From assembly GCF_900302445.1 (NCBI RefSeq), contig NZ_ONZF01000002.1:620001-684000 (forward strand): a DNA stretch of 64,000 nt, written 5' to 3'. Of this stretch, positions 29,022 through 37,900 are shown one piece after another. The stretch's first letter is position 1. The number at the start of each line of letters is the position of its first letter. The position numbers and the translations under genes were made by a program. The stretch comes from Palleronia abyssalis. Lineage in GTDB: Bacteria > Pseudomonadota > Alphaproteobacteria > Rhodobacterales > Rhodobacteraceae. The notes under the pieces are model-generated. The model was not told where the DNA came from and did not search any database. It worked only from the letters and a program-made list of their open reading frames with translations.

Positions 29022-29306
29022 TTAAATCTCCCGGGACCTACCGATTTCCGACATAACGGCTTCAGCATTTTGGCCAAGTTTTAGGTTTCCGTCCGCGAAG
29101 GTTCGCTGCGCGCTTACCAAAAGTTGCATTGAAAGCGGACTGACTTTTTCGCCGGAGTCAGCGAAGTCCAAAGTCACGACACTATCTGTTCCTTCTACCT
29201 TCTGTGATATGGAAAGGAGCTCCAAATAGATCTCCGATATGTTTCCTGCGTCCAGATCGGGTGGGAAATTGAATGCGATCTCGTCGCGTGGGCTGGCGGC
29301 TGGCAT
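29022..29306 (-). CDS. STAS-domain protein, CheS-like
   Basis: A 94-residue single STAS domain: NFPPDLDAGNISEIYLELLS, VTLDFADSGEKVSPLSMQLL and LKLGQNAEAV. First gene of the minus-strand chemosensory operon, one base before cheY. In Sinorhizobium meliloti the gene at the same place (CheS) binds CheA and speeds loss of phosphate from CheY1; equivalence here rests on position, fold and size. The usual phosphorylatable Ser of SpoIIAA-like STAS proteins may be the S in EKVSPLSM. ATG 29306 follows GAGAGG; a GTG two codons upstream is less likely. Confidence 0.8.
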   Translation of the reverse strand: MPAASPRDEIAFNFPPDLDAGNISEIYLELLSISQKVEGTDSVVTLDFADSGEKVSPLSMQLLVSAQRTFADGNLKLGQNAEAVMSEIGRSREI

Positions 29307-29476
29307 ATTCACCTCTCGGCTTGTTTTGCAGGTTTATCGCTCAGAGAACGGAAATTATTCGTAAACGACTTCCCGGGATCTCTGCATGTTTTTAAGTACT
29401 GGGCCGTGGATCTTCATCAACGGATAACCTTTCCGGCATAGGTCAAGCGAAAGTCAGAGTAGGAAAGGGGGCTTCC

Positions 29477-31126
29477 ATGACGGTGCACGTCTCGCTCGAT
29501 AACAACCTTGAGCGTCTCGCGACCGAGATCTCGGGCGCCTTTTCGGTCGCCTTTTTTGAATTGGAGACGATTCGGGATGCCGCGAAGGAGTTCGCCGCTT
29601 CGGTCGAGGAGCTCTTGACTGCTATCGCGCCCTCTGAGACGCGTGAGTCCGCTGGTGGAACGTTTCAGGCCTTCTTAAGCAACGCCTCTTCTGCGGCAGG
29701 CGCGGCTGAAAGTGCCGCGGGGTCTCTTACGGATCGTGAGTTTCAAGGAGCTTTGATTCGGATTTCCGGTTCGCTGATGGAGATGAAGAAGCACACGGTC
29801 ACGCTTACGACGATTTCATATCTAACCAAGATCACCCAGACCGGGGTCGACGAATCCGTCGCGCGTCTCAACTCATTCACCGAAACTCTCGACAGTCGTT
29901 GTGTGGAGCTTCAGGAGGCGGCACTTCGCTCCACCGAACTCGTACGTGAAACACAGCGGCAGAGCGGATTGGCTCGTGACCGCCTGACTACGATTGGATT
30001 GGAGTTCCGAGCGCTGTCGGACAGTACGATGGAAGAAAGCGCCAAACTCGATGCGTTGGAAAAGGCGCATCATGCCCACATGGCTCGGGTTCGCGATGAC
30101 GCGCATCGATTGGACGCCGATGTTCGACGGTCGGTTGCAGGACTGATAGGCTGTCTTCAGTTCCCTGACAGTTTCGCGCAGCGAGCCGAGCACATGCGAA
30201 CGGCTATCGCGGCGCTGGGGAAAACCGCTCCGGATGAGGCTCCAGCTCTTGCCAAGGTCGTATCGGCCCAACTGATGGCCATGTCGAAGTCACTGTCGGA
30301 GGTGTGTTCCTCGGCGAAAGAATCTCTACTGTCTCTTAAGGGCTCGCTGGAGCAAAATCCGGTGATATTCGAACGGCGCGAAGCAACCAATCCTTCTGAT
30401 GAATGGATGTCCGCGAGCAGCCGAGCGAATGAGCAGATGCTTGATTCGGTTGCCCGCGCACGCGAGCAGTTCGACGCGGCCTTGAAGTTGCTTCATGGGC
30501 TGGCGGTGCACATTGATGAAACACAGGAAAATCTGGAGTCCGCGGTACGCTTGAACGCAGAACTGGAGACATCTGTCCACAATGCTTCGGTTGTCGCGCA
30601 TCGGATCGGGTCCCAGACGTCGCCTCTTAAATTCTTGGCCGGTTCCGTCAAGGACGTTGTCGACGAGACTTCGACCTTGATCCACAACGTTACCGGGGCC
30701 TTGTCGCACATCAAGAAGACATCGCAAGCGTTGGCCGAATGCAGCCTCAACCGTGATCTCGAAACCTTGGTCGAGTTACAGGGAGCCGCCGCGTCAGAGG
30801 GGGCCAGGCAATCCGAAACCATTGACCATGTGCGAACAGTCCGCCGCAAGCTTCTGGCCTTGGCCGATAGACTCGATGGCGCATCCGCGGCGGCAAGCCA
30901 TTCCTTCGAAGCAGCTGCAGAACAAGCCGCCTCTGTTGCCGAATTGGCCACTTCGCTTCCGCCCCCGAGTTCGACTGAAGTCGTCACGTCGGCAGACCTG
31001 ACTTGGCTGTATGATACATACACCATGGATGAGGAACGTGTCGTCCATCGGGATGCTCTCGGCCTTCCTGAACAGTCCGAAAGTGAGGCGGTCGCGGATG
31101 AGGACCTTGATGATTTCATGCTATGA
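29477..31126 (+). CDS. Soluble coiled-coil protein next to the che operon, possible receptor-like input
   Basis: A 549-residue, nearly all-helical protein rich in Ala, Glu, Ser and Leu, with no signal peptide or membrane segment. Long heptad-like stretches run about residues 100-280 and 310-480. The canonical MCP hairpin tip (conserved QTNLLALNAAIEAARAGE type) is not present, and there is no C-terminal NWETF-like CheR tether. The C-terminus has LTWLYDTYTMDEERVVH and an acidic end (DEDLDDFML). It is divergent from the STAS-cheY-cheA operon, sharing a ~170-base intergenic region, so a role as array input or scaffold is likely but unproven. GC of a sampled line (30001-30060) is 57%, between the che genes and the core. 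ATG 29477 follows AAAGGGGG. Confidence 0.65.
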   Translation: MTVHVSLDNNLERLATEISGAFSVAFFELETIRDAAKEFAASVEELLTAIAPSETRESAGGTFQAFLSNASSAAGAAESAAGSLTDREFQGALIRISGSLMEMKKHTVTLTTISYLTKITQTGVDESVARLNSFTETLDSRCVELQEAALRSTELVRETQRQSGLARDRLTTIGLEFRALSDSTMEESAKLDALEKAHHAHMARVRDDAHRLDADVRRSVAGLIGCLQFPDSFAQRAEHMRTAIAALGKTAPDEAPALAKVVSAQLMAMSKSLSEVCSSAKESLLSLKGSLEQNPVIFERREATNPSDEWMSASSRANEQMLDSVARAREQFDAALKLLHGLAVHIDETQENLESAVRLNAELETSVHNASVVAHRIGSQTSPLKFLAGSVKDVVDETSTLIHNVTGALSHIKKTSQALAECSLNRDLETLVELQGAAASEGARQSETIDHVRTVRRKLLALADRLDGASAAASHSFEAAAEQAASVAELATSLPPPSSTEVVTSADLTWLYDTYTMDEERVVHRDALGLPEQSESEAVADEDLDDFML

Positions 31127-31191
31127 CAAGGTCGGATGTTCTAAGTAGGGCCGCTGTTTGTCTTGCAGTGCCTAGGTCGGACAAAGCTGTT

Positions 31192-31240
31192 CGCTCGTAC
31201 TGTGGTCTCCGGAATTCACCCGGTGATCACAGTACGAGCG
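31192..31240. other. Strong 49-nt hairpin (perfect 13-bp inverted repeat plus inner stem)
   Basis: Arms CGCTCGTACTGTG (31192-31204) and CACAGTACGAGCG (31228-31240) are perfectly complementary. The stem continues inward with a G-T pair, two pairs, one mismatch and four pairs closing a 7-base loop (31213-31219). It lies 66 bases after the coiled-coil gene and about 100 bases before mscL. There is no T run on either side, so a classic terminator is unlikely. A protein-bound operator or RNA structure is possible. Confidence 0.7.
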
Positions 31241-31341
31241 CCGGTGCCGGAAGCATAGAATAGACGGCCATCACTGCTTCCACCCGTAGTCTTCCTCTGC
31301 CATCTATCCAGCCAAACAGATGTCTTCAGGGGGCCAAACCA

Positions 31342-31770
31342 TTGATTCAGGAATTCAGAGACTTCATCGCCAAGGGAAATGTCATCGATCTGGCGGTGGG
31401 CATCATTATAGGCGCTGCGTTCACCGGCATCGTCAACAGTCTGGTGCGGGACATCATCAACCCGCTGATAGGTGTCATACTGGGTGGAATCGATTTTACG
31501 TCCATGTACGTCGTTCTATCGGGTGATGTGCCGACCGGCGTCGGCTTGGACGCTGCGCGGGATGCCGGGGCGGCTATCTTCGCCTACGGGTCTTTCCTCA
31601 CCGCCGTTGTCAATTTCCTGATCATCGCGCTCGTGGTCTTCTTCCTCGTAAGAACGGTAAACAGGATCAAATCGATAGCCGAGAAACCCGACGATATTGC
31701 GCCGGAGGTTCACACCGGGCCGTCGCAGTTGGACGTCCTGATCGATATCCGCGACAGTCTCAGGCGCTAG
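31342..31770 (+). CDS. mscL: Large-conductance mechanosensitive channel MscL
   Basis: A 142-residue pentameric inner-membrane channel that opens under hypo-osmotic shock. [20 protein letters not shown] is the N-terminal helix and pore-lining TM1, [20 protein letters not shown] is TM2, and LLIDIRD-like text ([12 protein letters not shown]) ends the cytoplasmic bundle. The start is a TTG at 31342; no ATG or GTG gives the conserved N-terminal helix. The gene stands alone between the 49-nt hairpin and a ThDP enzyme. Confidence 0.95.
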   Translation: MIQEFRDFIAKGNVIDLAVGIIIGAAFTGIVNSLVRDIINPLIGVILGGIDFTSMYVVLSGDVPTGVGLDAARDAGAAIFAYGSFLTAVVNFLIIALVVFFLVRTVNRIKSIAEKPDDIAPEVHTGPSQLDVLIDIRDSLRR

Positions 31771-31872
31771 GCCGCGTCCCACCGGCATCTTGTTCCCCGG
31801 CGGACGGGATGCGAAGCGTGGTGCACGCGCCCTCGTGCGAGGTTGGGCGGCAACCCGGGGGGCTGAAGTCAT

Positions 31873-33510
31873 ATGCGACATGGCGGTCAAATTCTTGTCG
31901 ATGCGTTAAGGGTTCATGGCGTCGACCGTGTATTCTCGGTCCCGGGGGAAAGCTTTCTTGCCGCGCTGGACGGCCTTTACGAAAGCGGGATCCAGAATGT
32001 GGTATGTCGTCACGAGGGCGGCGCGGCGATGATGGCCGATGCCGCGGGAAAGTTGACGGGCCGCCCCGGAGTTCTGTTTGTCACGCGCGGTCCGGGGGCC
32101 ACGAATGCGGCCAGCGGCCTCCATGTTGCGCGGCAAGATTCCACCCCGCTTGTGTGTTTCGTAGGGCAAATTGCGAGAGGGCACCGCGACCGCGAAGCGT
32201 TCCAGGAACTCGACTACCGCGCGGTTTTCGGAAGCCTGGTGAAATGGGCCGCCGAAGTGGGCGATACCGCGCGCCTCCCGGAATATATCAATCGTGCCTT
32301 TCACATCGCGCAATCCGGGCGCCCCGGTCCCGTGCTTCTGGCCCTCCCGGAGGACATGCTTTCGGCAAAGGCTGAGATTCCCGATCTGCGCCCCACGGCA
32401 CGCGCGCGATCAGAGCCGGGTCACATCGGTTCAATTCGCGAAGCCCTCGCGCAGGCTTCACAGCCGTTGATCGTCGTCGGCGGGCCTCATTGGAGTCAGA
32501 AGGCCGCCGATGCCCTGGCCGACTGGGCAGAGGCCAGCAATCTGCCGATCGCAGTCTCGTTCCGTCGGCAGGACCGGATCGACAACCATCGCCAGTGTTA
32601 CGCGGGTGACTTGTCCGTTGGCGGCAATCCCGACCTGTTCCGCCGTTTATCCGAGGCGGACGTCGTCCTGGCCCTTGGGACCCGGCTAGGCGACATCACG
32701 AGCGGCAGTTATTCGGCGCTGGACCCCGCCCGTCCGGCTGGGCGCCTGATCCATGTCCACCCGGACCCGGATGAAATCGGGCGTGTCCACCGCGCCGATC
32801 TGGCAGTGGTGGCCCGGGCCGACGACGCGGCCCTGCTGTTGGCGGGCACCGAACCGGTGGCGGGGCGTGGTATGGCCGAAGCGCGCGCGGCATTCGACGC
32901 GTGGCAGAGCCCCATCGCCAGCCCCGGCGATGTCCGGCAGGAGAGGGTGGTCGCTTGGTTGGCGCAACACCTCGAAGATACGGCGATCGTGACGAACGGG
33001 GCGGGGAATTATGCCGCCTGGCTTCACCGCTATTACCGATGGCGCCGCCTCGGAACCCAGCTTGCCCCGACGAGCGGAAGCATGGGGTACGGGTTTCCCG
33101 CGGCCATCGCCGCCAGCCTGGCGTACCCCGACCGGCAGGTGGTCTGCTTTGCCGGTGACGGGTGCTTTCAGATGACGCTGAACGAGATGTCGACGGCCCA
33201 CCAGTTCGGTGCGACCCCCATCGTCATCGTCGCCAACAATGGCCGATATGGGACCATTCGCGCTCACCAGGAACGGACCTATCCGGGCCGGGTTTCGGGG
33301 ACGGACCTGGCCAATCCGGATTTCGCGGCCCTTGCGCGGGCCTATGGCGGATACGGCGCCGTGGTGACCGACGATGCCGCGTTCCCGGAAGCGTTCCGCG
33401 CCGCCGAAGAAAGCCGGGTGCCGGCCGTTATCGAGCTGAAGCTGGATCCAAGAACACTCGGGCCGTCGAAAAGCCTCGACGACGCAGCGTTGAAGTTGGT
33501 GAAATCGTAA
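31873..33510 (+). CDS. Thiamine diphosphate-dependent enzyme (acetolactate synthase-like)
   Basis: A 545-residue three-domain ThDP enzyme. The Pyr domain has VFSVPGESFLAALDGLYESG and the ThDP-activating Glu in CRHEGGAAMMAD. The middle domain carries a Rossmann-like ALGTRLGDITSG. The PP domain has the GDG...NN motif (AGDGCFQMTLNEMSTAHQFG, IVANNGRYG). This family includes acetolactate synthase, sulfopyruvate/phosphonopyruvate decarboxylases, oxalyl-CoA decarboxylase and benzoylformate decarboxylase. No small regulatory subunit gene is adjacent, so a catabolic or anabolic decarboxylase/carboligase of unknown substrate is the safe call. It lies 23 bases before the hemolysin III gene. Confidence 0.85.
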   Translation: MRHGGQILVDALRVHGVDRVFSVPGESFLAALDGLYESGIQNVVCRHEGGAAMMADAAGKLTGRPGVLFVTRGPGATNAASGLHVARQDSTPLVCFVGQIARGHRDREAFQELDYRAVFGSLVKWAAEVGDTARLPEYINRAFHIAQSGRPGPVLLALPEDMLSAKAEIPDLRPTARARSEPGHIGSIREALAQASQPLIVVGGPHWSQKAADALADWAEASNLPIAVSFRRQDRIDNHRQCYAGDLSVGGNPDLFRRLSEADVVLALGTRLGDITSGSYSALDPARPAGRLIHVHPDPDEIGRVHRADLAVVARADDAALLLAGTEPVAGRGMAEARAAFDAWQSPIASPGDVRQERVVAWLAQHLEDTAIVTNGAGNYAAWLHRYYRWRRLGTQLAPTSGSMGYGFPAAIAASLAYPDRQVVCFAGDGCFQMTLNEMSTAHQFGATPIVIVANNGRYGTIRAHQERTYPGRVSGTDLANPDFAALARAYGGYGAVVTDDAAFPEAFRAAEESRVPAVIELKLDPRTLGPSKSLDDAALKLVKS

Positions 33511-33533
33511 CCGAACCGGGCTATCTTCCAGGT

Positions 33534-34205
33534 ATGACTTTCGATTACCCCAGACGCTTCGCTCGGGCCGAACGGCTATCCGACGCCGCCGTGCACATCG
33601 TGGGCCTATCCCTCGCGCTGGCGGCGGTGCCTGTCTTGATCTGGTTGTCCGTCGAACGGCGGGGCGAAGTCGGCGTGGTGATGGCCGTGTCGGTATACGG
33701 GGCGACGCTTCTGGGCATGCTTGGGTGTTCCGCGCTTTACAACATGACGGCCGAGAACCGGCTCACTCCGGTTTTCAAGCGGCTGGACCATTCGGCGATA
33801 TACCTCAAGATCGCGGGGACGTTCACGCCCTTGGTCGCCCTGACCGGCGGGGGCGGGATGGCGCTTCTGGCCAGTCTGTGGGCGGTGGCGCTGGGCGGAT
33901 CCTCGCTGAAGATCATTGCGCCACACAAGCTGCGCTGGCTGGGCCTTGCGCTCTATCTCGGGATGGGATGGGTGGGCGTCTGGTTCGGCCGGGACATCTT
34001 CGCCGGCCTCACGCCCGGTGGCGTCGGCCTGATCGTTGCGGGCGGATTGCTGTATACCGTTGGGGTCGTCTTCTTCCTGTGGGAGCGGCTGCCGTTCAAC
34101 ACCGCGATCTGGCACGTGTTCGTCCTGGTCGCGTCGTCGCTGTTTTACGCCGCCATGTATGTCGAACTGATCCGCGTGATCGAACCGGTCTTCACGGTGG
34201 GCTGA
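33534..34205 (+). CDS. Hemolysin III family protein (PAQR/TrhA membrane protein)
   Basis: A 223-residue inner-membrane protein with seven hydrophobic segments. The conserved metal-site motifs are visible: GCSALYNM near helix 2-3, KRLDHSAIYLKIAGTFTPLV with Asp-His, and FNTAIWHVFVLVASSLFYAA with the C-terminal His. It belongs to the PAQR-like group, with reported links to membrane fluidity in E. coli; toxin activity is not implied by the name. ATG 33534 chosen because it opens the standard SDAAVHIVGL region. Its 3' end overlaps the convergent GNAT gene by 14 bases. Confidence 0.9.
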   Translation: MTFDYPRRFARAERLSDAAVHIVGLSLALAAVPVLIWLSVERRGEVGVVMAVSVYGATLLGMLGCSALYNMTAENRLTPVFKRLDHSAIYLKIAGTFTPLVALTGGGGMALLASLWAVALGGSSLKIIAPHKLRWLGLALYLGMGWVGVWFGRDIFAGLTPGGVGLIVAGGLLYTVGVVFFLWERLPFNTAIWHVFVLVASSLFYAAMYVELIRVIEPVFTVG

Positions 34206-34659
34206 GGGGCGTCAGCGTTTTCTCCATGAAGATCGAAGTTGTGCCGTCGGCATACTCCCCGAACGCCGCGCGGTCCCGATAGCCCACCTTCCGATATAGG
34301 CGGCATGCCGCGGCGAGGGGCGCCCCGGTTTCCAGTCGAAGGCAATCGATCCCCCGGGCGCGTGCTTCGTCCTCGACCGCCGCCAGAAGCTGTGCGCCGA
34401 TGCCGTGCCCCTGCAGGCCGGGTGAGACGAACATCGCCTTCACCTCCCCGTACCCGTCCCGCGGGGCCATGGCAGCCGTGCCAATCACGCGTCCCCCCTC
34501 CCGGGCGGCGAACATGCACAACTCCGGGTCTTCGGCGCCCGGGGCGATGCCGTGGTTGTCCTCTGGCGGGAACAGGGCGGCCATCAGGGCAGCACTTTCG
34601 GCCAAGCAGGCCTGCACGCCCTCATCTGCGACATCCGCGCGCGAAACTTCGATCCCCAT
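34192..34659 (-). CDS. GNAT family N-acetyltransferase
   Basis: A 155-residue acetyl-CoA-dependent acyltransferase. CMFAAREGGRVIGTAAM forms the central strands, EVKAMFVSPGLQGHGIGAQL holds the acetyl-CoA loop (the Q/R-x-x-G-x-G/A variant QGHGIG), and ACRLYRKVGYRDRAAFGEY is the C-terminal GNAT strand-helix. Substrate unknown. The ATG at 34659 (MGIEVSRADV) is the start that fits the fold; the frame stays open upstream into the neighbouring small gene. Confidence 0.88.
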   Translation of the reverse strand: MGIEVSRADVADEGVQACLAESAALMAALFPPEDNHGIAPGAEDPELCMFAAREGGRVIGTAAMAPRDGYGEVKAMFVSPGLQGHGIGAQLLAAVEDEARARGIDCLRLETGAPLAAACRLYRKVGYRDRAAFGEYADGTTSIFMEKTLTPLSPP

Positions 34660-34696
34660 AGCGACGTTCTCTGTTGACCTCTCAAAGGATGACGAA

Positions 34697-34879
34697 ATGT
34701 CCCACGACAACGAAAAAAGCAAGAAATCCGATTTCGGTCGCAGTGGCGCCGAAGAGGTGGACAAGGGCAAGGGAAAGACGAAATACGATAAGCCCTCGAC
34801 CCCGGACGAGGATGTCGCCATCGACGAACGGCGTGACAAGCCGATCCGGGGCCCGGAATCCCACGACGGCAAGGAGTAG
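34697..34879 (+). CDS. Small, highly charged hypothetical protein
   Basis: A 60-residue, very hydrophilic product starting MSHDNEKSKKSDFGRSG, with alternating Lys/Asp/Glu and no hydrophobic core, suggesting an intrinsically disordered protein. AAGGATG upstream is a fair ribosome site. It is divergent from the GNAT gene (37-base gap) and precedes smc by about 120 bases in the same direction. No family recognised; other frames here give less plausible proteins. Confidence 0.55.
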   Translation: MSHDNEKSKKSDFGRSGAEEVDKGKGKTKYDKPSTPDEDVAIDERRDKPIRGPESHDGKE

Positions 34880-34999
34880 GCCGCCTTCCCATATCTTGTG
34901 GATAAGGCTGTTATCAAATCCTGATATTGAAGGACGGGCGTTGACACAGGCGCCCGTCATTACGATCATTTCGGCTTGATCACGCAAATCGGGACCGGA

Positions 35000-37900
35000 A
35001 TGCAGTTCACGCGACTTCGCCTCAATGGCTTCAAGTCCTTCGTTGATCCCACCGACCTCGTCATTCAGGATGGTCTGACCGGGGTCGTGGGACCTAACGG
35101 GTGCGGCAAGTCGAACCTTCTCGAAGCGTTGCGCTGGGTGATGGGCGAAAGTCGCCCGACTGCGATGCGCGGGGGCGGGATGGAAGATGTGATCTTCGCC
35201 GGCACCTCGACCCGGTCTGCCCGCAATTTCGCCGAAGTCTCCCTCATCATCGACAATGCGGAACGGCTGGCCCCCGCGGCCTTCAACGACGGCGACCTGA
35301 TCGAGATCGTCCGCCGCATCACCCGCGATGCAGGCTCGGCCTACAAGGCGCAGGGGCGGGACGTCCGCGCGCGCGACGTGCAGATGCTGTTCGCCGACGC
35401 CTCGACCGGCGCGCAATCGCCGGCACTTGTCCGGCAGGGCCAGATTTCCGAGCTGATCCACGCCAAGCCGAAGAACCGCCGCCGCATCCTGGAAGAGGCA
35501 GCTGGCATCTCGGGCCTGTACCAGCGCCGGCACGAGGCCGAGTTGAAGCTGAAAGCGGCCGAGGCGAACCTGACCCGCGTCGACGATACGGTCGAGGCTT
35601 TGTCGCAGCAACTGGCCACGCTGGCCCGCCAGGCGCGGCAGGCCGCGAAATATCGCGAGATTGGGGACCGCTTGCGTCGGGCCGAGGGCTTGCTGCTTTA
35701 TCGCCGCTGGCGCGAGGCAGAGGATACGTTGGCCCGCGCCACCGTGACGCTGCGCGAGCGGTCGTCCGCAGCCGCTGGCGCGGAACGTGACGCCGCGGCT
35801 GCAGGGGAGGCGCGCGAGGCGGCCGAATCCGCCCTCCCGGCGCTGCGTGAGGAGGACAGCATCGCCTCAACCCTCGTCCAGCGCCTCGAGGTCGAGGCGG
35901 CAACCTTGGCCGATCAGGCCCGACAGGCCGAGGAGCGGATCCAGCGGCTTTCGGGGCGTCTGCGCCAGCTTGACCGGGATGCCGAGCGCGAGGAGTCGCT
36001 GAACGCCGACGCGGATCAGTCCATCGCCCGGCTGGTGGTTGAAGACGCCGATCTGCAAAAGGCCGAGGACGGGTTCGACGACGATCTGGCAGGCGCGAAG
36101 GCGGCGGCAGACGAGGCTGCGCGCACGTTGGGGGAACGAGAGGGCGCACTGGCCACCCTGACCGAGGATGTCGCCCGCCTGGCCGCCCGTCATCAGTCGG
36201 CCGAACGGTTGCTGCACGATTGCCGCACGGCCTTGGACCGCGCCGAAACGGCTGCCCGAACGGCACGCGCGTCCGTGGAGCAGGCCGATGCCGCCCTTGC
36301 CGATGCCCAGTGTCGCGTTGAAACTGCCACGTCCGAAAGCAGCGCCGCCGCCGATTTGGCCCTGCGCGCCGAACAGACGCTCGACGCGGCCGAACAGGCC
36401 CGCGCAAAGGCCCAGACCGAGGAAGCCGAGGCGCGCGCCGCGAAGTCCGAGGCTGAGGGCGAGCGGGGCGCGCTTCAGGCCGAACACCGCGCGCTTGAAA
36501 GGCTCGTGTCGCGCGATGCGGGGCAGGGCGAAAGCCTGATGGACCGGATCGACGTTACAGCGGGCTACGAAACGGCATTGGGCGCTGCCTTGGCCGACGA
36601 CCTGCGCGCCCCTTTGGTGGATCGAGGCACGGGTTGGGTAGCGATGCCCGACTACGCCAGCGCCCATCCCTTGCCCGACGGGGCGACGCCGCTGGCGCAG
36701 TACGTCTCGGCGCCCGCAGCCTTGGCCCGCCGCCTGGCGCAGATCGGCCTTGTCGGGGCCGGGGGCGGGGACCGGATGCAGCCCGACCTGATGCCGGGGC
36801 AGCGCCTCGTCAGCGTCGAAGGGCACCTGTGGCGCTGGGACGGCTTTCGCGCCCTGCCGCAGGACGCCCCGAGCCAGGCCGCCCTGCGCCTTCAGCAACG
36901 CAACCGGCTGGAGGCATTGTCGCGCGAACTGGCCGAAACCGAGGCCCGCGCCAAGGCCGCCGCCGACCGTCACGCCGCGCTGCAGTCGCGCCTGGCCGAC
37001 CTGACCGAGGCCGACCGCTCTGCCCGGACGGCCCGTCGCGAAGCCGATGCCCGCGTCACCGATCTGGCGCGCGCCCTCTCGCGCGCCGAGGCCGATCGCG
37101 ACCTGGCGCAGGGCAAGCGCGAGGCCGCGGAAGACGCCGTCGTGCGCCACGAGGCCGAGGCCAGGTCCGCCCGCGAACGTCTGCTCGAGGCCGAGAAGGG
37201 CATGGACGGGCTTGCCGACCTGGACAGCCTGCGCGCCCGCGTGGCCGACGTGAAGACGACCGTCGAGGCGGCGCGCATGACCACGATGGCCCGCCGCGCC
37301 GCCCATGACGAACTGAAGCGCGAGGGCGAGGCGCGCGCGAAACGTCGCCAGGCCATCGCGAAGGACCTCGCGTCATGGCGCGGTCGTCTGGACAGCGCGG
37401 GTGGCCGGCTGGACGATCTGCTGGGCCGCCGCACCCGGACAGAGCGGGAGCTGGCCGACGCCGAAGCCGCCCCCCGCTCCATTGCCGAGAAGCAGGCGAA
37501 GGCCGGGCGCAATCTGACCGAAGCCGCAGCCCGTCGTGACCGCGCGAAACAGGCGTTGGACCAGGGAGAGGCCGCCCTGCACACCGCGGCCGAGGCCGAG
37601 CGCGCGACCGAACGCGCGGCGGGCGACGCGCGCGAAGCCCGCGCGGCAGCCGGGGCCCAGGCCGAGGCCGCGCAAACCGCCGTTACTGCCGCGGCCGACC
37701 GGATCGAGGACGACCTCGGGATCGCGCCCGATGCCCTGCTCGACCGGTTGTCGGTAACCGACCCCGCGAACCTGCCCCCAGCCCGGGAAATCGAGGAAGA
37801 GATCGCCCGCCTGCGTCGCCAGCGCGACAGCTTGGGCGCGGTGAACCTGCGCGCCGAAGAAGACGCGAAGGAGGTCGAGGACGAGCACGGCACACTGATT

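Noticed and set aside
29477-31126. Canonical methyl-accepting chemotaxis receptor
   Set aside because: No membrane segments, no conserved hairpin tip and no CheR-binding pentapeptide; kept as a coiled-coil protein of uncertain role.
31192-31240. Rho-independent terminator for the coiled-coil gene
   Set aside because: Stem is strong but there is no T-run after it on either strand.
33534-34205. Haemolytic toxin
   Set aside because: The hemolysin III name is historical; the sequence is a seven-helix PAQR-like membrane protein.
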